A DNA stretch of 64,000 bases from Bacteroidota bacterium (GTDB taxonomy: Bacteria; Bacteroidota; Bacteroidia; B-17B0; Aurantibacillaceae), in the NCBI GenBank assembly GCA_020162035.1, contig JAIUNM010000001.1, forward strand, positions 62,001-126,000. The letters are read 5' to 3'. Position numbers and translations under genes: made by a program. The notes under the pieces are model-generated. The model made no database searches. It was not told where the DNA came from and saw only the letters and a list, made by a program, of their open reading frames with translations. Below, piece by piece: positions 45,301 through 51,402 of this stretch (positions are counted from its first letter, which is position 1; the number at the start of each line of letters is the position of its first letter).

Positions 45301-46024
45301 AATAGAAACTATTAAAAATTTATTTTACACGGTTCAAATTGGTGTTTATAGTAAACAAGTAACTAAAACACAGTTAGCAAACTTATCTCCCATTTATACT
45401 GAAAAATTAACTAACGGTTTATACAGATACACTGCTGGAATATACAATAACGGAGACAAAGTAATTTTAGATAAACGTAGGGTAATTGAAATTGGCATTA
45501 AAGATGCTTTTGTAAGTTCTTATTTAAATGGAAAGCGTGTAGATTTTAATGATTATAAAAATCGCCAAAAATTAGATTCAACAATTGTAATGGAACCAGA
45601 AAATCCAATTCTTTTTCCAGAAGGAAGCCCTGTTGCAAACACAAACACAACACTTGCCGTACCTACGCTCACAATAGAACCATTTAAAAACAACGTTACA
45701 AATTATCCTGATGCAACCGAAGATAATGGTGTAAAGGCAACACAAGACGGTGTTTGTTTTAAAGTTCAAATTGGTGCATATAGCAAACAAGTTCCAAATG
45801 AAGTTGCAGCAAAATTTTCATCTATTCAAAATTGGCCAATAGAAAATAAACAAATTAATGCGCTATATATATATAATGTTGGAAATTTTGTAAACGCAAA
45901 AAATGCTATTAAATTAAGGGACGAGGTAATAAAACTTGGAATTTTAGATGCTTTTATTACAATTTACAAAGACGGAAATAAAGTTTACAATAAAGAAGAA
46001 ATTCAAAAATTAATGGCAGAATGA
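39323..46024 (+). CDS. Giant PorE-like envelope protein with Asn-rich tether and three SPOR domains
   Basis: This protein of about 2,233 residues (ATG 39323; ATG 39347 is also plausible) has a signal peptide (SLVLLCLLFSVKLSAQ). Next come TPR-like helices (about 50-170), a PD40 beta-propeller part (about 220-365; KVYYSSYGDN, RVLYFASKGHNSMGGYDIF) and a carboxypeptidase-regulatory-like domain (about 370-445). A tether from about 493 to 1833 alternates Asn/Thr/Ser stretches with Lys/Glu helices. Three SPOR-like domains start near 1860, 2000 and 2144 (FRVQIGAF, YTVQIGVY, FKVQIGAY). TPR-PD40-CRD is the layout of T9SS PorE, which ends in an OmpA-type domain. SPOR domains bind denuded peptidoglycan. 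I infer a cell-wall-anchored T9SS or gliding component. It overlaps the ArsC-like gene by four bases. Confidence 0.9.
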   Translation: MCIFIASFMLLLRLKTLLGILLPKAKFVKISLVLLCLLFSVKLSAQASIEETKKTANKYFEDEEYDLAYKLYSQLVSNFPKDAELNFKLGVCMIYSEPDKKKCLPYLQIANASPDAPKETKFYIGKANHINYLFDEAIKYYNEYKKIGSNSQQKKLKVDREIAACGYGKRLLSNLSDLTVTSKKQLNEADYFRTYDLKSIGGKLLAKPDDFKTTPDKRKKDKSVVYLDKNSNKVYYSSYGDNTETGRDIYYSVKQGNGTYSKGVKLSTINTEYDEDFPFLHPNGRVLYFASKGHNSMGGYDIFKSEYNAENDTWGPPVNLEFPINSPDDDYLFVTDSLEKTAYFSTGRQSPPGKIDVLKINTERKPIETLVIKGTVVKENKEQSLLSKITVKNMDNGQIVGEFKSGDNGDYLLDLPNGAKLIFTVETPELKTQSQGINLPLVQSSKPLKQKISYEKGELKIINYFDEAPTDDSYVQYLKLIEEKAKLNVNEGKNKLTLNTTVDSNASNNTSNNNTNATETNTAQTTVNTTSNTANTTSTNTTQTKSDNKQLSALAKKEAEDSKNEAVQFSKDANDAFDLANAKMIESDNKLKDYDDALKNANSITIEEDKNKALANAKLIKDEADVLKDASNKLKEYSNLLNEDAKTKAKEAELNLLYSNELDKIATGKSIDPKNSLKNLNDYEIELNKLSENKTKSTEFYNTLKNETEEKEKQLVNLEETTNTIKENLKEIESEIKTSEEELAKAKKKNKQEIQQRIDELKEDANGKKNQIKENETKIALLKSELASDKNPLALANKVNTESISNKEPIKINSPISNTSTAIANNTNVVKADNLLLNYKDKTEIKDPNNKISINESTTQLKNFNKEIDQSITKNKAELAKAKTTEDKTAITSEIKNLENLKKQNNQKIIDNNKLALALNNTNNNTNALNTSTSTNTTNSTAIANNSNSVTTLTKINSTSNSDAINQLTSLSNNLNNYNNQNFNFNSYQNESAQKLKIEADEKINESNAKQKELNELIKTTLTEFKNAASNSNSANNSISNSTNNSYSKLSKEAEDLNNQALEKMEKANAASGEEKDKLRNEANNLTTKANEKSLEAALVLKSDNEFKFNANKKNVETLLNSSNTSETDKNFSNALLNQAVIDFNKAKAMREEAMSLPNAMAKVSALGNAEEKENEAIQKLSNAVETLKKSNPNIALVNTNPNEVNSQSENSSSPTSNNALNENSNEKINLINKNVDEFQQSKLTAYQKLYEANQAEINQLINELQNNTVINNTPVNKTEFINATTKNNKANNLFEQNKNEVNTNTQLNNLVNITTSQIETINQLNKLKNKTNSIAQNNTNTSTSTNSNVANNNQSNTTNTNNTSNPNNNQANASNNNSSISNNNQTNTTNNNNTNTNSSNNLTSTNTKSTTSNNSNVNVPLIDKNIIASKDSSTKETTDFINSNKITIQNQQAKSTIDNALNELTALNNNNTSSKTVTPNELKTQIDEINTKADELALKSFDLKTEANNQTGDEKDKTLAKSKQFDDESNAEKLKALDLTKQLNQNNINTNNTAIEELISKLKTDNPTLANENNDKLNELKTLQSQIIELQKEANDSNAVAVKIGKMTNVADKEAELIAKQNTIISELTKSYPNYEIKSNNILLNNTNSNTEINNDENISKENSALTNLINGYSLEYETSKTNLPQNLNDNQLKAKQNADSLNAEAKLLLIKSSQITDTKQKNKMLAQAAKTNNAALKQLSLITDNKNNIANNTINKTNTNNNSSSNVVKNNNSTTTKTNTNNNSSKNNVVNNSSNNQTQIKNNTNNNVTNNTTTNNTNNNTSNNQTKNTLKVEGLEVINGNAYNNNRPIPMNAKIPDGLVFRVQIGAFKNALPNNAFRGLNPLNGETVANGYIRYTAGNFNKFENASAVKNDLKKLGYNDAFVVVYYNGKRIALNEALAILEREGKTIDNNASSTAGITANTNIPKASIVFPNSPNTAPTPPNELVKVTKEIETIKNLFYTVQIGVYSKQVTKTQLANLSPIYTEKLTNGLYRYTAGIYNNGDKVILDKRRVIEIGIKDAFVSSYLNGKRVDFNDYKNRQKLDSTIVMEPENPILFPEGSPVANTNTTLAVPTLTIEPFKNNVTNYPDATEDNGVKATQDGVCFKVQIGAYSKQVPNEVAAKFSSIQNWPIENKQINALYIYNVGNFVNAKNAIKLRDEVIKLGILDAFITIYKDGNKVYNKEEIQKLMAE

Positions 46025-46380
46025 TGGTAAAAAAAATTTATTATTTATCAACCTGTGATACATGTAAAAAAATTATTGCTTTATTGGATTTGAAAAATAA
46101 AAACTTTGAATTTCAAGATTTAAAATTTAAAAACATTTCAGAAAATGAATTAAATGAAATTGCAACTCGTGTTGGTGGATACGAACCATTATTTAGTAAA
46201 ACAGCACGTAAGTACAAAGAATTAAATTTAAAAGAAAAAAAGCTTTCTGAAACTGAATTTAAAAATTTTATATTGAACGAATATACATTTTTAAAAAGAC
46301 CAGTTATAATTTTTGGAGAAAATATATTTATTGGTAACTCTAAAAACACAATAGAACAAGCTAATAAAACAATTGTTTAA
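46021..46380 (+). CDS. ArsC/Spx-family thioredoxin-fold protein
   Basis: This 119-residue protein has the thioredoxin-like ArsC fold: active site STCDTCKKI with Cys12 and Cys15, RKYKELNL in the middle, and FLKRPVIIFGENIFIG with the conserved Arg near the end. Members include glutaredoxin-linked arsenate reductases and YffB/Spx-like proteins. No ars genes are nearby, so arsenate reduction is not supported by context. The ATG overlaps the stop of the giant gene (ATGA), implying coupled translation. Confidence 0.85.
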   Translation: MMVKKIYYLSTCDTCKKIIALLDLKNKNFEFQDLKFKNISENELNEIATRVGGYEPLFSKTARKYKELNLKEKKLSETEFKNFILNEYTFLKRPVIIFGENIFIGNSKNTIEQANKTIV

Positions 46381-46492
46381 CGCCTAACCATTTTAAGCAT
46401 ATCAAGCAATTCATCTGATTTATTACTAAATATAATGATGTGATGTCTTAATTTTTAAAGATAATATTAAAGCTTTTTTAAGGCCAAAATAA

Positions 46493-46522
46493 AACCCCCA
46501 TAAAAATAATTTTATGGGGGTT
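46493..46522. terminator. Bidirectional terminator hairpin
   Basis: AACCCCCATAAAA and TTTTATGGGGGTT form a 13-base stem with a four-base loop, about 110 bases after the ArsC-like gene and 23 bases after the convergent lipoprotein gene. T-rich sequence lies on both sides. Confidence 0.8.
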
Positions 46523-46544
46523 ATTTTATGAAAATTTTAGTTAC

Positions 46545-47510
46545 TTAAACATAACCAATAATTTTTTTGTTGGTTTTTTTCTTGTATGTCCATTCAATTT
46601 TCCAACCGTAAGGACAAGCATTTGCACCCACATCAACTACATTTCCGCTTTTATCTACACCAAATGTACATTTTAATGTAAATTCTTTTTCATCAACTTT
46701 AATTTCTACATTTCCTTGTATTGGTGCCCAAGCACCGCAAGTTAAATTCCAAACTATTGGGGTTGTTACATTACTTGTAAATGCATCACCATCTCTGGTA
46801 GTGCCATAATTTTCTAAAGTACTCATACCGTCATGCGAACCTATACCTTCACCAGTACATGTTAATATATTACTTGGTATTGAATAAGTGAATTTTCTGT
46901 TAATATTATACACAGCAGTTTTTCCGTCATCAAATGTTACATTTAAATTACTTCCTGTAACTGAGCTAGCTAAACTTGTTTGTGTTTTTGTAATTAATAA
47001 TTCCCACCAAGTACCGCCAGTAACATTTGTTAAATTTTGAATTCCATTTAATAAAACAAATTTACCATCAGATGCACGGGTTACTTTAAAATCTAAATAC
47101 TCTACTTTAATTACACAACCTGCATTTTTCCAACGTTTACCAGTTGCAAAATCAATTACAGTTAAACGTATCGAACCTTCGCGTTTTCTGTTATTAATAA
47201 CTGTTCCATCGTAATTAATTTTTATTGTACCTTGGTAAGCACCAACAGTGTCAATAGTGTAACCTGTAGCTGTAATTCCTAATACAGAGTATAAAGCGTT
47301 ACTAGAACTTGTTCCACGACCATGTAAAAAGGAATTATTTCCAACTACTGTATTTACATCGCTTACTACAGCGTCATTTTCGCTATTAACTGTTCTGTTA
47401 TCTGTAGATGATTGACCATCTTCATTTTTAAACTCTTTTTTCTTTGCACAATTAGTTAAACCAATTGTAAGTGCAGAAAAAATTAATGTTGTTGTAATTA
47501 TTTTTTTCAT
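46545..47510 (-). CDS. Unrecognised lipoprotein, beta-rich
   Basis: With the ATG at 47510 the product is 321 residues with a clean lipoprotein signal (MKKIITTTLIFSALTIGLTNC). A further-upstream start at 47534 would add MIYLFNKK, lies at the promoter element and was not used. After KKKEF the chain is polar, then mostly beta-rich (YQGTIKINYDGTVINNRKREGSIRLTVIDF). Two or three cysteines lie late (LTCGAW, LKCTFG, NACPYGW). No domain was recognised. It has its own promoter element (47539-47532) and the terminator at 46493-46522. Confidence 0.8.
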   Translation of the reverse strand: MKKIITTTLIFSALTIGLTNCAKKKEFKNEDGQSSTDNRTVNSENDAVVSDVNTVVGNNSFLHGRGTSSSNALYSVLGITATGYTIDTVGAYQGTIKINYDGTVINNRKREGSIRLTVIDFATGKRWKNAGCVIKVEYLDFKVTRASDGKFVLLNGIQNLTNVTGGTWWELLITKTQTSLASSVTGSNLNVTFDDGKTAVYNINRKFTYSIPSNILTCTGEGIGSHDGMSTLENYGTTRDGDAFTSNVTTPIVWNLTCGAWAPIQGNVEIKVDEKEFTLKCTFGVDKSGNVVDVGANACPYGWKIEWTYKKKTNKKIIGYV

Positions 47511-47531
47511 TTTTTTATTAAATAGGTATAT

Positions 47532-47539
47532 CAAACATA
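47532..47539 (-). promoter_or_regulatory. -7 element (TATGTTTG) of the 321-residue lipoprotein gene
   Basis: It fits TAnnTTTG, 21 bases from the ATG at 47510 and just below the neighbouring terminator. Confidence 0.45.
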
Positions 47540-47547
47540 ATAAAAAA

Positions 47548-47571
47548 ACGGATACTTTTTAAGTATCCGTT
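47548..47571 (-). terminator. Rho-independent terminator after the T9SS protein gene
   Basis: AACGGATAC and GTATCCGTT form a nine-base stem around a short A/T loop, 26 bases past the stop at 47598, followed leftward by a T run. Confidence 0.8.
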
Positions 47572-47597
47572 CTTTTAAATTAAAATTTTAGTCTAAA

Positions 47598-49307
47598 TTA
47601 CTTTTCTACTACTAGTTTTTGAGTAGATTTTTGTTGCCCGTTAGATACAGTAACAAAATAAACACCTTTAGCTAAATTAGCAATATTAACCGTATTAGTT
47701 TCTGTTGCATTTTTAACAGTTAACACAACTTGTCCTAATGCATTAATTACATCAATAGTTGCATTATCAACATTTGCAATAGATACAGTTAAAATGTCTT
47801 TAGCTGGATTTGGATATAAATTTAAGTTAACAATATTATTTTTAACTTCAGAAATGCCTGTAGGAGTTGAAGTACAAGTTCCTTGGAACATAGCTTTAAT
47901 TCCTAAAAAGCCTAAAGATGAATTTTGAACTGATGGTGCACCACCTGCAATTGGTTGAGAGTATAATGTATTTGGAGGTGTCATATTAGTTGCTGATGTG
48001 TAAGAAGCTACTGGGAAATAACCAACAGAATTTGAAGGTTGGGCTACACCAATATAATAATCTGTGTTTGCAGTAATTGAAACTGGAGTTGCAAAAGTAA
48101 ATGAAGTATAAGTGCCTAAATTTGCATTTGATATATTAATTGTATTTGAAGTTGCAATTAACGAACCTGTACTATTAGAAACTACAGCATACATACCATT
48201 ATTTAAATTTGAAGTAGTTGTAGAAATTGCAATAGCAACTGAAGTTAAAGTTGAAGCCGCTTGGAATGTCATTTTATTAGTTAACAAACCTTGCCCTGTA
48301 TTAAAACCAATTCCATTACCATATAATGCACCTGCAACATCAGGTCCAGCAGCTTGGCCATTACAATTAATGTTTTGCGAAATCATTGCTAAATTATTTG
48401 AATTATTTTGATCAGCTAAAACAGAAACACTAACGTTAGCTACACCTGTTAATGTAGAAGCATAAGTATATGGCGAAAATGTTACCAAAGTACTAGCACC
48501 AGAAGCTAAAGTTGGAATCATTACTAATGCGGTATGTGTAACAGCCCCACTTACACCTAAACCAACACCAATACCATTAATAACTGTATTAGAATTGTTA
48601 GATACTAATGCAGTAACAGCATGCGATGTACTAACACGGGTTGCTAAAACTTGTGGACTAGGGATATAATTTACACTAATTTCGTTTGTATAGGTATTAG
48701 GTGACCCAAATCTGTACAATGGACGAAATGCAGTTGTACCTAAAACAGGTGCAGAAATAGTTCCACTTGCTCCAGTTGCACCTTGTATTGGCCCACCTGA
48801 TGTCCAACAAGTATAAATTGCAGGTGTTGCATCAGTTACAGTTGCTGTATATTCATAAGCAACATTTAAACCCATACCAGCTGTGTAAGTAAATGTTGGA
48901 GATAAAGGGAAATCAATAGTAGTAGCAGATGGAACTGCTGGAATATTATAATTTCCGCTATAAACTTGTGTCATACCACTTGTGTTCCATGTTGTGCCAG
49001 CTGTGTAAGAAGTTGCAGATGTGTTTTGTAAATAAACAGTTAATGTTCCATTAGCGGCAACGGAAACACCACTTGTTAATGCAAAACCAAAAGATGAAAC
49101 TGTTGGACTTAATGCTGATAATTCGCCCGCAGGCACAAAATATTGACCACGCATTACTGTATGCCCAACTGTACCATTAGGACCTCTGTTACCTGAAGTT
49201 CCATTAGCTGAACTTGTAGGAGGTGCTGTAACCGCAATAAACGGTTGTGCCATTAATGAACCAAGCGTCATTAATGATGCAAAAATTGATAATGTAGATT
49301 TTTTCAT
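47598..49307 (-). CDS. Secreted T9SS type A cargo protein
   Basis: The ATG at 49307 gives 569 residues with a signal peptide (KKSTLSIFASLMTLGSLMAQ). The longer reading from 49361 adds 18 residues before the signal and was rejected. The body is Thr/Ser/Ala-rich and beta-stranded, with an Ig/CARDB-like stretch (HAVTALVSNNSNTVINGIGVGL). It ends in a type A sorting domain (LNLYPNPAKDILTVSIAN, LAKGVYFVTVSNG, QKLVVEK). The family of the body is not recognised. It is expected on the cell surface or outside. Confidence 0.87.
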   Translation of the reverse strand: MKKSTLSIFASLMTLGSLMAQPFIAVTAPPTSSANGTSGNRGPNGTVGHTVMRGQYFVPAGELSALSPTVSSFGFALTSGVSVAANGTLTVYLQNTSATSYTAGTTWNTSGMTQVYSGNYNIPAVPSATTIDFPLSPTFTYTAGMGLNVAYEYTATVTDATPAIYTCWTSGGPIQGATGASGTISAPVLGTTAFRPLYRFGSPNTYTNEISVNYIPSPQVLATRVSTSHAVTALVSNNSNTVINGIGVGLGVSGAVTHTALVMIPTLASGASTLVTFSPYTYASTLTGVANVSVSVLADQNNSNNLAMISQNINCNGQAAGPDVAGALYGNGIGFNTGQGLLTNKMTFQAASTLTSVAIAISTTTSNLNNGMYAVVSNSTGSLIATSNTINISNANLGTYTSFTFATPVSITANTDYYIGVAQPSNSVGYFPVASYTSATNMTPPNTLYSQPIAGGAPSVQNSSLGFLGIKAMFQGTCTSTPTGISEVKNNIVNLNLYPNPAKDILTVSIANVDNATIDVINALGQVVLTVKNATETNTVNIANLAKGVYFVTVSNGQQKSTQKLVVEK

Positions 49308-49368
49308 TGATATTTTTTTTAAAGTTAATGTAAATGTATATAATTTTTTGATATAACACAATGCTTAA

Positions 49369-49376
49369 CAAAGATA
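49369..49376 (-). promoter_or_regulatory. -7 element (TATCTTTG) of the T9SS protein gene
   Basis: It fits TAnnTTTG, about 60 bases upstream of the ATG at 49307. The rest of the 257-base gap to ftsY holds nothing I recognise. Confidence 0.4.
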
Positions 49377-49564
49377 TATTGCTAAAATTAACTAATAAAC
49401 TTATTTCATAATGTTAGCGTTTTTTTCAACACTTTCTATACTCATTCAAAAAGGGAGTTAATTATTTACGAAAAGAGATATCCTAGTGTAAATAGCTAAA
49501 ATACAATATTTTAACAAATTATTATTAGCGTTAAATTAATTTCATGAATATAAATTAGTTTAAT

Positions 49565-50527
49565 TTACACTTTCCCCCCAAATAAACTATCTACAAATTC
49601 GGCTGAATTAAATATTTGCAAGTCGGTCATTTTTTCGCCAACCCCAATAAATTTTACAGGAATTTTAAACTCATCACTAATACCTATTACAACACCACCT
49701 TTTGCTGTACCATCTAATTTAGTAACTGCTAATGATGTTACTTCTGTGGCTGCTGTAAATTGTTTACATTGCTCAATTGCATTTTGACCTGTGCTTCCAT
49801 CTAATATTAATAAAACCTCGTGTGGAGCATCAGGAATAACCTTTTTCATTACATTTTTAATTTTTGTTAATTCATTCATTAAATTAACTTTATTATGTAA
49901 TCGTCCTGCTGTATCAATAATAACAACATCTGCTCCCTTAGCTTTAGCACTAGTTAAAGTATCAAATGCTACACTTGCAGGATCTGCCCCCATTCCTTGA
50001 CTTACTATTTCAACACCTACACGTTCGCTCCAAATTTTTAATTGGTCAACGGCTGCAGCCCTAAAAGTATCAGCAGCACCTAAAACCACTTTTTTACCTG
50101 CAGTTTTATATTGATAAGCTAATTTGCCAATTGAGGTAGTTTTACCAACTCCATTAACGCCAACCACCATAATTACTTGAGGAATAGAAGAAGAAACGGA
50201 ATTAAAGTCTATACTTTTATTTGAATTACTTTCGAGTAAAAGCTGTGTTATTTCATCTTTTAAAATTGTGTTTAACTCGGCACTTGAAACGTATTTATCA
50301 CGCTTTACACGATCTTCAATTCTGTTTATAATTTTTATTGTAGTATTAACTCCAACATCACCCGAAATTAATATTTCTTCCAAATTATCCAGTACATCGG
50401 CATCAACAGAGCTTTTACCTGCAATTGCTTTAGTAATTTTTCCAAAAAAACTTTCTTTTGTTTTTTGTAAGCCTGTATCTAAACTTTGTTTATCTTCTTT
50501 ACTAAATAATTTTGAAAAGAAACCCAT
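49565..50527 (-). CDS. ftsY: Signal recognition particle receptor FtsY
   Basis: This 320-residue SRP GTPase has the NG domain only, with a short charged N-terminus in place of the long acidic A domain. Motifs are VGVNGVGKTTSIGKLA (P-loop), ADTFRAAAVDQL, VIIDTAGRLHNK (G3) and VTKLDGTAKGG (G4/G5). It docks SRP-ribosome complexes at the membrane. It follows DUF4295 after a terminator-like hairpin at 50553-50584, so it may be expressed by read-through or from its own promoter. Confidence 0.96.
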   Translation of the reverse strand: MGFFSKLFSKEDKQSLDTGLQKTKESFFGKITKAIAGKSSVDADVLDNLEEILISGDVGVNTTIKIINRIEDRVKRDKYVSSAELNTILKDEITQLLLESNSNKSIDFNSVSSSIPQVIMVVGVNGVGKTTSIGKLAYQYKTAGKKVVLGAADTFRAAAVDQLKIWSERVGVEIVSQGMGADPASVAFDTLTSAKAKGADVVIIDTAGRLHNKVNLMNELTKIKNVMKKVIPDAPHEVLLILDGSTGQNAIEQCKQFTAATEVTSLAVTKLDGTAKGGVVIGISDEFKIPVKFIGVGEKMTDLQIFNSAEFVDSLFGGKV

Positions 50528-50552
50528 TGAAATTGTTATCCTTTATAAATGA

Positions 50553-50584
50553 AAAAATTCTTTCCTACAAAGGAAAGAATTTTT
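50553..50584 (-). terminator. Terminator or attenuator between DUF4295 and ftsY
   Basis: AAAAATTCTTTCC and GGAAAGAATTTTT form a 13-base stem around a six-base loop, 21 bases after the DUF4295 stop and before ftsY on the same strand. It may limit read-through from the ribosomal genes. Confidence 0.75.
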
Positions 50585-50605
50585 AATTAGATTAAATAAT
50601 AAAAA

Positions 50606-50761
50606 TTATTTTGATTTTAAGAAATCAGCAACGTGATCGTTATGCACAACTTCTTCTTTAAACGAATAAGCACCAGTTTTAGGAGACTTAACCATTTTAA
50701 TAACCTTTGTAAAAGAGTTTCCTTTACCGGTTTTTAATGTTGCAACTACTTTTTTAGCCAT
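50606..50761 (-). CDS. DUF4295 small basic protein
   Basis: Reading leftward from the ATG at 50761 gives 51 residues, starting MAKKVVATLKTGKGNSFTKV and ending HVADFLKSK. This is the Bacteroidota-specific DUF4295 protein that almost always sits between rpmG and ftsY. It is small, basic and probably ribosome-associated, but its function is not established. It begins 18 bases after the rpmG stop. Confidence 0.9.
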   Translation of the reverse strand: MAKKVVATLKTGKGNSFTKVIKMVKSPKTGAYSFKEEVVHNDHVADFLKSK

Positions 50762-50779
50762 TTTGTATTACTTTAATAA

Positions 50780-50962
50780 TTATTTAATTTCTTTATGAAC
50801 TGTCATTTTTTTAAGAATAGAATTATATTTTTTTAATTCAATTCTTTCAGATGTGTTCTTTTTATTTTTTGTTGTGATATAACGAGATGTTCCTGGTTTA
50901 CCACTTTCTTTATGCTCTGTACATTCTAAAATTACCTGTACTCTATTACCTTTTTTAGCCAT
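50780..50962 (-). CDS. rpmG: 50S ribosomal protein L33
   Basis: This 60-residue protein has the L33 pattern [29 protein letters not shown]. It has only one of the four zinc cysteines (Cys14), so it is a zinc-independent form. It sits between rpmB and DUF4295 in the usual operon, 21 bases after rpmB. Confidence 0.95.
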   Translation of the reverse strand: MAKKGNRVQVILECTEHKESGKPGTSRYITTKNKKNTSERIELKKYNSILKKMTVHKEIK

Positions 50963-50983
50963 GACTTTTATTTTTAAATATTA

Positions 50984-51220
50984 TTAATGTAAAATGCCAT
51001 TTGCTTTAGCATCTTGTAAACATGCATAAATACCTTTTTTATTTATGTTTTTTAAAGCCGAAGTAGAAACACGTAAAGTTACCCATTCGTTAGTTTCTGG
51101 AACGAAAAAACGTTTACGTTTTAAATTTACTTTAAACTGGCGAGGAGTTTTTGTGTTTGAAAAAGACACATGATTTCCACCCATTGCTTTTTTACCTGTT
51201 AATTGACAAATACGTGACAT
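50984..51220 (-). CDS. rpmB: 50S ribosomal protein L28
   Basis: This 78-residue protein has MSRICQLTGKKAMGGNHVSFSNTKT and FKVNLKRKRFFVPETN, the L28 signature. It is first in the rpmB-rpmG-DUF4295-ftsY group, under a consensus promoter at 51262-51293. Confidence 0.96.
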   Translation of the reverse strand: MSRICQLTGKKAMGGNHVSFSNTKTPRQFKVNLKRKRFFVPETNEWVTLRVSTSALKNINKKGIYACLQDAKANGILH

Positions 51221-51261
51221 ACTATACTACACTTAATTATTATTCCCTTAAAATAGGGGTG

Positions 51262-51293
51262 CAAATATACAATAAGATTTTGAATTTGCCAAA
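51262..51293 (-). promoter_or_regulatory. Promoter of rpmB-rpmG-DUF4295
   Basis: Leftward, TTTG (51293-51290), 20 bases, TATATTTG (51269-51262): an exact fit to the Bacteroidota consensus, 41 bases before the ATG. Confidence 0.8.
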
Positions 51294-51402
51294 TAATAAT
51301 TAAAATATTGCAAATCAAATGTTTGAAGCTGAAAGAGATTAACGTTAAAGCGCTTCATCAAACCTATTAACTTATTGGTTTTTAATTGTTTATATTTATG
51401 AT

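Noticed and set aside
46021..46380. Arsenate resistance gene arsC
   Set aside because: No ars genes or arsenic regulator nearby; the family also holds Spx/YffB-like proteins, so the specific name was not given.
51361..51385. Possible terminator after the DUF255 protein gene
   Set aside because: The stem has a mismatch and no T run in the leftward direction.
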